Source of the DNA: Akkermansiaceae bacterium UBA2381
Lineage (GTDB): Bacteria > Verrucomicrobiota > Verrucomicrobiia > Verrucomicrobiales > DEV007
Length of the DNA stretch: 19,270 bases
Direction of reading: 5' to 3'
Assembly: GCA_002344215.1 (NCBI GenBank)
Contig: DDSV01000009.1
Span: 31,083-50,352 of the forward strand
This document shows positions 1 through 5,849 of the stretch, in pieces (the first letter of the stretch is position 1; every line of letters starts with the position of its first letter). A program made the position numbers and the translations under genes. The notes under the pieces were generated by a model that saw only the letters and a program-made list of their open reading frames with translations, made no database searches and was not told the origin of the DNA.

Positions 1-24
1 GTCCTTGGTCCTTGGTCCTTGGTC
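1..24. repeat. Heptamer tandem repeat at window edge
   Basis: The seven-base unit gtccttg occurs three times in perfect phase (1-21), followed by a partial fourth copy. The array may continue beyond the left edge. Its unit size matches the longer array at 1524-1656 but its sequence does not. No gene is seen in bases 1-168. Confidence 0.85.
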
Positions 25-49
25 GGGCGATCTACCTCCTAGGGAGAGA

Positions 50-89
50 TAACACAGATGGGCACAGATTTTCACGGATTAGCACAGAT
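50..89. repeat. Decamer degenerate tandem repeat (NNNCACRGAT x4)
   Basis: Four ten-base units lie in strict phase at 50-59, 60-69, 70-79 and 80-89. Each ends in CACAGAT or CACGGAT after three variable bases. Similar 'cacagat' spacer repeats occur between genes in several environmental bacterial phyla (recollection, not checked). No conserved reading frame crosses it, so it is treated as spacer repeat DNA upstream of the DUF2256 gene. Confidence 0.75.
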
Positions 90-168
90 AGGGGAGTTCC
101 TTCCTGGTCCCACTTTTCCCCTGACCTCCGCCGTATCCCCGTCGTAATCCATCCCGCCGTCCCGTCCC

Positions 169-312
169 ATGAAGTTAAAACGTGATCTCCCGGTGAAAGC
201 CTGTCTTGTCTGCGGGCGACCCTTCGCCTGGCGGAAGAAGTGGGAGCGTTGCTGGGCCGAGGTGAAATATTGTTCGGAACGGTGTCGGCGGGATAGGCCG
301 GGGCGGACGTAA
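169..312 (+). CDS. DUF2256 domain-containing small zinc-ribbon protein
   Basis: This 47-residue protein was read directly from the sequence. It matches the DUF2256 pattern as I know it: a basic start, then Cys12-x2-Cys15, a GRPFAWRKKWER core, and Cys35-x3-Cys39 (KYCSERCRR). The two cysteine pairs should bind one zinc. The biochemical role of the family is unknown. In many genomes it sits beside photolyase/cryptochrome-related genes, and here such a gene starts seven bases after the stop (TAA 310-312), which implies one transcript. The start is ATG at 169. The upstream bases are C-rich and show no Shine-Dalgarno sequence. The length is normal for the family. Confidence 0.88.
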   Translation: MKLKRDLPVKACLVCGRPFAWRKKWERCWAEVKYCSERCRRDRPGRT

Positions 313-319
313 TCCTTGC

Positions 320-1540
320 GTGACTGATCAGGCCGACTCCTTTTTCCTCCCCGCAACCCGGGCCGAAGCGCTCGCGTGTCTGGAGGACTTCCTCCCGAAG
401 GCGGTGGCCTATGCGGCGCGGCGGAACTTTGTCGAACCGGGGCATGGCAATGTCTCCCGCCTCTCTCCGGCGACGCGGACGCGGCTGCTCCTTGAGCGGG
501 AGCTGCGCGCGGCCGTGAGAGAACGCCACGGGGCCGGTCCGGTTGCCAAATTCGAGGACGAAGTCGGGTGGCGTCTTTATTGGAAAGGCTGGCTCGAGCT
601 GCGTCCTGCCGTCTGGGAGCGATACCGGAGCGAGCTTGGCGAGCTCAGTCAACGAGAGAACGAGCGCGCCCGCGCCGTGGCCGACGGTGAGAGTGGCGTG
701 GCGATCATGGATCACTTCGCGCGCGAGCTGGTGGAGACGGGGTATCTCCACAATCATGCCCGCATGTGGTGGGCCTCCTACTGGATCCATGTCGAGCGAC
801 TGCCCTGGCAGATCGGGGCCGACTTCTTTCTGCGCCACCTCCTCGACGGTGATGCGGCGTCGAACACACTCTCGTGGCGCTGGGTCGCGGGCCTGCACAC
901 GCCGGGGAAAACCTATCTCGTTCGGCGATCCAATCTGGAAAAGTATGTCCACCCCGATCTCCTCGGGCCTTGCCGCGAGGGATTATCGAAACTTGATGAT
1001 GTGGTGGCGCTGGCCTTGCCGGTGGAAGTGCCCCCGGAGCCTGCCTTCATGTCGCCCGGGGAATGTCTGATCGATCCGCTCGCCTTTGGTCGCGTCGGAC
1101 TCTGGCTCCATGATGAGGATCTATTGCCCGAGGACTCACCTCTCGCCCCCTTGCGACCGGCGGCCATCGCGGCCTTTGCTCCGATCGGCTTGTGGAAAGC
1201 GGAGCACTACAGCGAACGGAAGGTCGACTTCCTGCGTCGCGCCCTCAGCGACGGGGCGGATCGTGCCGCCGATTTTTTTCAATGCCCCTCAGGAGTCATC
1301 GATACTGACGATCTGGAGCAGGGGATCACCCGGTGGGCGGTCGAGAGTGGACTAGAAACCGTCGTCGCCCTGCGTCCCTTCGTCGGTCCTCTCGCTGACC
1401 AGCTCCCGGCGATCCGGGAAGCGCTTGCGGAAAAGGGAATCACCCTGGTCGTCGTCCGCCGCCCCGAGGATGTTGCGTTGATGAATGAGGCAAAGGCCGG
1501 GTTTTTTCGTTTTCGGGAGGGGCTAGCTGTTAGCTCTTAG
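320..1540 (+). CDS. Photolyase/cryptochrome-type FAD-binding protein with N- and C-domains in reversed order
   Basis: The 406-residue protein starts with GTG at 320, close behind DUF2256. Residues about 20-215 form the helical FAD-binding half of the photolyase/cryptochrome family: SRLSP near 46-50, the run YLHNHARMWWASYWIH at 142-157, and DGDAASNTLSWRWVAG at 176-191 leading into PGKTY. The alpha/beta antenna domain that normally precedes this half is absent. Instead, residues about 255-400 resemble that domain: LWLHDEDLLPEDSPL recalls the 'hDlRlhDNpaL' opening, and AKAGFFRFREGL recalls its usual exit. The order therefore looks swapped. A light-dependent DNA repair or signalling role is inferred; substrate and antenna cofactor cannot be read from sequence. 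The last codons and the TAG stop (1538-1540) lie inside the heptamer array, so the final residues are repeat-derived. Confidence 0.85.
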   Translation: MTDQADSFFLPATRAEALACLEDFLPKAVAYAARRNFVEPGHGNVSRLSPATRTRLLLERELRAAVRERHGAGPVAKFEDEVGWRLYWKGWLELRPAVWERYRSELGELSQRENERARAVADGESGVAIMDHFARELVETGYLHNHARMWWASYWIHVERLPWQIGADFFLRHLLDGDAASNTLSWRWVAGLHTPGKTYLVRRSNLEKYVHPDLLGPCREGLSKLDDVVALALPVEVPPEPAFMSPGECLIDPLAFGRVGLWLHDEDLLPEDSPLAPLRPAAIAAFAPIGLWKAEHYSERKVDFLRRALSDGADRAADFFQCPSGVIDTDDLEQGITRWAVESGLETVVALRPFVGPLADQLPAIREALAEKGITLVVVRRPEDVALMNEAKAGFFRFREGLAVSS

Positions 1541-1656
1541 CTCTTAGCTCTTAGCTCTTAGCTCCTGACTACTGACTACTGACTACTGACTACTGACTAC
1601 TGACTACTGACTACTGAACACTGACCACTGACCACTGACCACTGACTCCTAGCCCA
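1524..1656. repeat. Heptamer tandem array (19 units) at a convergent gene junction
   Basis: Nineteen seven-base units stay in one unbroken phase. They are tagctgt, four tagctct, tagctcc, seven tgactac, tgaacac, three tgaccac, tgactcc and tagccca. Every unit begins with TAG or TGA. Because 7 is not a multiple of 3, these stops fall in all three plus-strand frames. The minus-strand reading of the tgactac and tagctct units also contains TAG or TAA. The stop codons of both neighbouring genes (1538-1540 plus, 1649-1651 minus) are inside the array. It resembles the STRR heptamers described in cyanobacteria in type, not in sequence. Confidence 0.93.
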
Positions 1657-3856
1657 CCGCCCCTAAATCCTGCCGCTCAAACCTCTCCCCGTTAATCCTC
1701 TTCAACAACTCCGCCGTTGCTCTTGCATCGCAAAGCGCGCGGTGGTGGGATTCGAGGGGAATGCCCAACGTGGCGCACAAAGGTCCCAGGCCGTAGGAGG
1801 GCAGGCCGGGAAAATATCTCCGCATCGAGACGACGGTGCAGAGGGTGGGGCAGCGGAATTCCTGGCCGAGGCGTTGGAACTCGGCGCGGATGAATCCGTG
1901 ATCAAACTTGACGCGATGGGCGACGAAGACGGCTTCGCCGACAAATTCGCGAAAGGAATCGGCGATCTCCTCGAAGCGCGGCGCGTCGGCGACCATGGAA
2001 TCGGTGATGCCGGTGAGGCCGACGATGAATTTCGGGATGGAACGTTCGGGATTGATGAGGGAGGACCACTCTCCGATGACGGTGTCGCCGCGCAGCTTCA
2101 CCGCTCCGATCTCGGTGATGCGGTGGGCATCGGCCCGGCCTCCGGTGGTTTCGATATCGACGACGACGTATTCCTGTTCGGGATCGAGGACCCACTGCAC
2201 CCGAGCCAGTTCGACGGTGAGGCCGGCGCGGGTGAGTCGTTCCATCTGCACGAGCTGGCTCCGTCGGATCTGATCGCCCTCGGTCTTGATTTCCACAAAA
2301 CGCAGGCCCTCGTTTTCAAAGACGATGAGATCGGGAAAGCCGCTCCGATTGGCCCGGTGATTCTCGGCCATGGACTCGAGGATGGAAGCGAGGCCTCCGG
2401 GCGGAGCGAACTCGACGAGGCGGCAGGTGTGGAGAAAAAGGTCGGGATACCAGGGGACCAGATCGTTGGGTGTTCCGGAGTGGAGTTCCCAGGTGGCGCG
2501 GAGGGCGGCGAGGGCGGCGGGAGGATCGTCGAGAGATTTCAGCTTCTCCCGGATGGCCTCGTGATGGCGGCGGTGAAAATCACCGGAGTTGAGATCCTGC
2601 GGTTTAAATTCGAAGGCATTGTGAATCGCCGCCGTCGCCGGGTCAAAGAGGAGATCCCAGAAGAGCAGCCCGAAGAGCTGTTGCCAGATCACATTCTCAA
2701 CATGGGCGGCATGGACACCACGGCGTTCAAAGTGGCGCACGGCGGCGGCCTCGGGCCGGTCGCGTCCGGATTCATCAAGGGGAAGGACCACGGCATTCCT
2801 CAGCAGCGAAGTGAGGCGTCCCATCTTCTTGCGATGAAACTTTCGTTCATAAAAGTCCTCCGCAAATATCAGCTCCTCGTCGCAGGATGGATTGTCGATG
2901 AGCTTCAGGAGAAAGGCCTCGGCTCCCTCGCGGTCATCGAGCCGCAGGAGAAGACGCACGGTCCGTTCGGTGGCGGGAAACTGATCGGAGAGGGAAAAAA
3001 CGCTCAGGGCATCCTCAAAGCGCGAGGCCCGCTCCAGTTCGCGGCCGAGCCGGTGGAGGGCCTGATGCCGGGCCAACTCGGTGGCGGCGTCATCGGGCAG
3101 GGGCCAGTCCTGCAGGCCGGCGAGGAGGGCGTCCACGTCTCCCGGGGTCGGTTGTTCGAGACTGTCATTCACTTTGGCGTAATGATAGGCGCTCGCCGCC
3201 GACTCCCGGGTGGGGAACCTCGCTTCGAACTTGGTGCGGAAACCCGAGGTCCGGATGAGCCCGAGATCGCGCAGGGCGAAAGTGGTCATGCCCCGCTGCA
3301 GCCGCCCGAAATAGAGGAAAAGAAGAAAGTCGACTTCCTCACAGCGGTCCTGAAGCAGGTAATGGCTGAGGTGATCCTCGGGAAAGGCGCGTTCAAAGGT
3401 TATCTGTCGGGGAATGAGATGCAGGAGATCCGCCTTTTTCGCCGAAGAGATCCTGGGGCCGTCGCTTCGTCCGGGATCCGACTGCTCTTTGATGAGGGTC
3501 GCCAATTGAAGGCGCGTCTTGAGCGAGAGCAAATTCGCGTAGTCACCCGGGACAGGGAGGCGGATAAACCTCCGTTCGAGGAGTTCCGCGACGGCCCCGT
3601 CGAGGGAGCTGATTTCCTCGTAGCGGAGCGAGTCGCGGTAAAAGACCCGGCCCTTCCGGTTGGCGAGACGGACGTAAAGACAGGCGGCATCGACATTCAA
3701 GGAGCGGAAGTCCTTGATGAAAGTGGAGTGGGTTGACTCAAGGACATGACCGTATCCACTCTCCACGAAGGTCAGCATTTCATCGAAATGATCGAAGTAA
3801 TACCGGGAGGGAAGGATGACGGGAGTTCTCGGGGGCACAGGGTCTGACCGTGGCAT
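1649..3856 (-). CDS. FAN1-like VRR-NUC nuclease fused to a DEDDh 3'-5' exonuclease
   Basis: The 735-residue protein begins with a FAN1-type N-terminal region: YYFDHF near 19-24, then LYVRLANRKGRVFYRD and an acidic YEEI segment at about 60-82. A helical middle carries FYERKF at 335-340. The VRR-NUC nuclease core has GFPDL with Asp509 and VEIK with Glu522 and Lys524, followed by Gln534; these align with human FAN1 Asp960, Glu975 and Lys977. The remainder, about 562-722, is a DnaQ-type exonuclease with Asp567/Glu569 (VDIETTG), Asp652 (KFDHGF), His705 and Asp710 (HHRALCDA). Both active sites look intact. FAN1 enzymes cut flap and crosslinked DNA, so a role in interstrand crosslink repair with coupled trimming is inferred. 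It is transcribed towards the photolyase gene, and its TAG stop lies in the heptamer array. No Shine-Dalgarno precedes the ATG. Confidence 0.9.
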   Translation of the reverse strand: MPRSDPVPPRTPVILPSRYYFDHFDEMLTFVESGYGHVLESTHSTFIKDFRSLNVDAACLYVRLANRKGRVFYRDSLRYEEISSLDGAVAELLERRFIRLPVPGDYANLLSLKTRLQLATLIKEQSDPGRSDGPRISSAKKADLLHLIPRQITFERAFPEDHLSHYLLQDRCEEVDFLLFLYFGRLQRGMTTFALRDLGLIRTSGFRTKFEARFPTRESAASAYHYAKVNDSLEQPTPGDVDALLAGLQDWPLPDDAATELARHQALHRLGRELERASRFEDALSVFSLSDQFPATERTVRLLLRLDDREGAEAFLLKLIDNPSCDEELIFAEDFYERKFHRKKMGRLTSLLRNAVVLPLDESGRDRPEAAAVRHFERRGVHAAHVENVIWQQLFGLLFWDLLFDPATAAIHNAFEFKPQDLNSGDFHRRHHEAIREKLKSLDDPPAALAALRATWELHSGTPNDLVPWYPDLFLHTCRLVEFAPPGGLASILESMAENHRANRSGFPDLIVFENEGLRFVEIKTEGDQIRRSQLVQMERLTRAGLTVELARVQWVLDPEQEYVVVDIETTGGRADAHRITEIGAVKLRGDTVIGEWSSLINPERSIPKFIVGLTGITDSMVADAPRFEEIADSFREFVGEAVFVAHRVKFDHGFIRAEFQRLGQEFRCPTLCTVVSMRRYFPGLPSYGLGPLCATLGIPLESHHRALCDARATAELLKRINGERFERQDLGAVG

Positions 3857-3953
3857 GTTCAGGAGAACATTTCCAGTTGAGATCGCCTTTTTCGCTCCTT
3901 TTTGCGGAAACGAAAAAGCTGGTCCTGAGACGCCGCTTTGCTAGGTTCGGGCC
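3857..3953. promoter_or_regulatory. Divergent intergenic region with inverted repeat ctttttcg/cgaaaaag
   Basis: This 97-base spacer separates the divergently transcribed FAN1-like nuclease and the sugar ABC ATPase, so it must hold promoters for both. A perfect eight-base inverted repeat lies at 3887-3894 and 3911-3918 with a 16-base spacer. A partial direct copy (cctttttgc, 3898-3906 region) sits between the arms. It could be an operator or a weak hairpin. No convincing -35/-10 pair was found. Confidence 0.4.
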
Positions 3954-5453
3954 ATGGCATCACTGTTGGAAGTATCGGGGATCTGTAAAACCTTTCCCGG
4001 AGTGCGGGCCCTGCACCGGGTCGGTTTCGACGTCGGTGAGGGCGAAGTGGTGGCCGTCCTCGGCGAAAACGGAGCGGGCAAAAGCACCCTGATGAAAATT
4101 CTCGCCGGGGTGCAGCGGGCCGATGAGGGAGTCATCCGGATGAACGGAAACGAGATCGAGGTCCGCTCGGTCGAGGAGGCGCTCTCGCGCGGCATCGCGC
4201 TGATTCATCAGGAACTCAACCTCGCCACGAACCTGAGTGTCGGGGCGAATATTTTTCTGGGTCGGGAGCCCACGACCTTCGGGTTCATTCACGAAAAAGA
4301 AATCACGACGAGGGCGACTCACTATCTTGAGAAAGTCGGGCTCGAGGTTTCGCCCTCCACTCTTGTAGGGGATCTCGCGATCGGGCAGCAACAGCTCGTG
4401 GAGATTGCGAAGGCCCTCTCGACGGATGCGAAGGTCCTCATCATGGACGAGCCTACCTCGAGTCTTTCGCAAAAAGAGACGGAGCGCCTTTTTACCGTGG
4501 TCAAGGACCTGCGGAGCCGGGGAGTGAGCATCATTTACATTTCACACCGACTCGGCGAGGTGATCGAACTGGCCGATCGTGTCGTCGTGTTGAGAGACGG
4601 GGAGAATGCGGGGAACCTGGAGAAATCCGAGATCTCTCATGACCGTATGGTGAGTCTGATGGTGGGGCGGGATCTCTCGCAGTTTTATGCTCACGATCCG
4701 CAGCCGCCCGGTGAGGTCGTTCTGGAAGTGTCAGGATTGCGGACTCCGGTTCATCCGGGGCATGAGATCAATTTTACACTTCGGGCGGGGGAGATCGTGG
4801 GCCTCTCGGGTCTTGTCGGAGCGGGGCGGACGGAATTGTTGCAGACGCTTTTCGGAATAACTCCGGCGCTGCAGGGACAGCTCACGGTCGGTGGAACAAA
4901 ACGCTCGATCGTGAATCCGCGGAGCGCCATTGCCGCCGGTCTTGCCCTTGTGCCCGAGGACCGGAAGCAGCAGGGACTCATCATCGACATGGCGGTGGCG
5001 GACAATCTCAGTCTCGCTTCGCTCGCCCGCGATCAGCGTTCGGGATTTTTGAACTTCGACGCCGAACGCAACATCTCGGAGGAAATGACGCGCCGGATGC
5101 GGATCAAAACGCCGTCCTCCCGTCAGATCGTGCGTTACCTCTCGGGAGGCAATCAACAGAAGGTCGTGCTCGGAAAATGGCTTGCGATGAAGCCCTCCGT
5201 TCTTCTCCTCGACGAACCGACCCGCGGCATCGACATCGGGGCAAAGCGTGAGATTTACGCCCTGATGGAAGAGCTCTCGGAGCAGGGTGTCGCGATTCTA
5301 TTTGTCTCCAGTGAGTTGGAGGAAGTGATCGGCATGTCCGACCGCGTTCTCGTGATGCACGAGGGAAAAATCTCCGGAGAGTTGGCTCGCGAGGAGTTGA
5401 GCGAAGAGGCGATCATGCGTCTCGCGACGGGGCGGGTAAGGGACGTTGCTTAA
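3954..5453 (+). CDS. Sugar ABC transporter ATP-binding protein (RbsA/MglA/XylG family)
   Basis: The 499-residue protein is of normal length for the duplicated ATPase of CUT2 carbohydrate importers, which powers uptake of ribose, xylose, galactose or similar molecules at the inner membrane. Domain 1 has Walker A GENGAGKST (37-45), Q-loop Gln86, a degenerate signature (AIGQQQ, 142-147), Walker B with MDEPTSSLS (164-172) and switch His198. Domain 2 has the family's usual degenerate Walker A GLVGAGRTE (286-294), an intact LSGGNQQK signature (396-403) and LLLDEPTRGID (417-427). This pattern of one sound and one altered site is typical. The substrate cannot be told. Partner permease and binding-protein genes normally adjoin it, but neither is present; the gene is followed by a low-GC spacer and the TPR block. 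Confidence 0.93.
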   Translation: MASLLEVSGICKTFPGVRALHRVGFDVGEGEVVAVLGENGAGKSTLMKILAGVQRADEGVIRMNGNEIEVRSVEEALSRGIALIHQELNLATNLSVGANIFLGREPTTFGFIHEKEITTRATHYLEKVGLEVSPSTLVGDLAIGQQQLVEIAKALSTDAKVLIMDEPTSSLSQKETERLFTVVKDLRSRGVSIIYISHRLGEVIELADRVVVLRDGENAGNLEKSEISHDRMVSLMVGRDLSQFYAHDPQPPGEVVLEVSGLRTPVHPGHEINFTLRAGEIVGLSGLVGAGRTELLQTLFGITPALQGQLTVGGTKRSIVNPRSAIAAGLALVPEDRKQQGLIIDMAVADNLSLASLARDQRSGFLNFDAERNISEEMTRRMRIKTPSSRQIVRYLSGGNQQKVVLGKWLAMKPSVLLLDEPTRGIDIGAKREIYALMEELSEQGVAILFVSSELEEVIGMSDRVLVMHEGKISGELAREELSEEAIMRLATGRVRDVA

Positions 5454-5564
5454 GCAGTTGTTCGGTCACGCTTGAGTTCGTAGATTCCTGCAATCCCTCA
5501 TATTGCGTGCGCTGGTTTTACTCCTTTGATATGGCGAATATGATTGCAGAAATAGACATCTTCC

Positions 5565-5578
5565 GGCACTGAAGTGCC
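5565..5578 (+). terminator. Compact hairpin downstream of the ABC ATPase
   Basis: GGCACT and AGTGCC are perfectly complementary around GA, giving a stem of about five pairs with a four-base loop. The following bases (cttct) are only weakly T-rich. It lies 112 bases after the ATPase stop, so it is a weak terminator candidate at best. Confidence 0.25.
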
Positions 5579-5593
5579 CTTCTAATCGGGAAA

Positions 5594-5637
5594 CCGGGAG
5601 ATAATATTGAGCATCCCGGCATTTGTTCATACCGGGA
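5594..5637 (+). promoter_or_regulatory. Mutually exclusive hairpins (ccggga / tcccgg / ccggga)
   Basis: Three alternating six-base blocks occur: ccggga 5594-5599, tcccgg 5614-5619 and ccggga 5632-5637. The middle block can pair with either neighbour but not both, with loops of 14 and 12 bases. This is the geometry of an attenuator or riboswitch-like leader, about 210 bases upstream of the C39-TPR gene. No known riboswitch class was recognised. Confidence 0.3.
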
Positions 5638-5849
5638 GGCGACCGTTACCGTCATGGTGCTTTTCAACGTCGGGTTAGTATCTCAGAAATCATAGACTTC
5701 TACCTTGTTTCGGAACCTACTATCCCTCTTGCAACAGGATCGGCATTGCAATCCGGAATCGTCCGCGAACTGCCATCACTCTTTGCGGGAACATAGGCAA
5801 AGTTTGGTATTGATCGATTTTCGACAAACCTGTAGCCATTTCCCAGTAT

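Larger units (their letters stand above)
5454..5849. other. Low-GC intergenic region of about 400 bases, no gene seen
   Basis: No supported gene is found; the short frames on both strands have no recognisable product and are taken as chance. The sample line starting at 5521 is 45% GC, against 60% in the preceding gene. It holds a compact hairpin GGCACTGAAGTGCC (5565-5578) and a set of competing hairpins (5594-5637). No remnant of a transporter permease was recognised. It is the likely left boundary of an inserted segment (inference). Confidence 0.6.

Noticed and set aside
1524..1656. CRISPR array
   Set aside because: Units are seven bases with no spacers and no cas genes are present; it is a plain tandem repeat.
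1742..3736. Long plus-strand open frame (664 codons) opposite the nuclease gene
   Set aside because: It is antisense to an intact FAN1-exonuclease gene with clear motifs, its product is low-complexity Gly/Glu-rich, and it matches no family.
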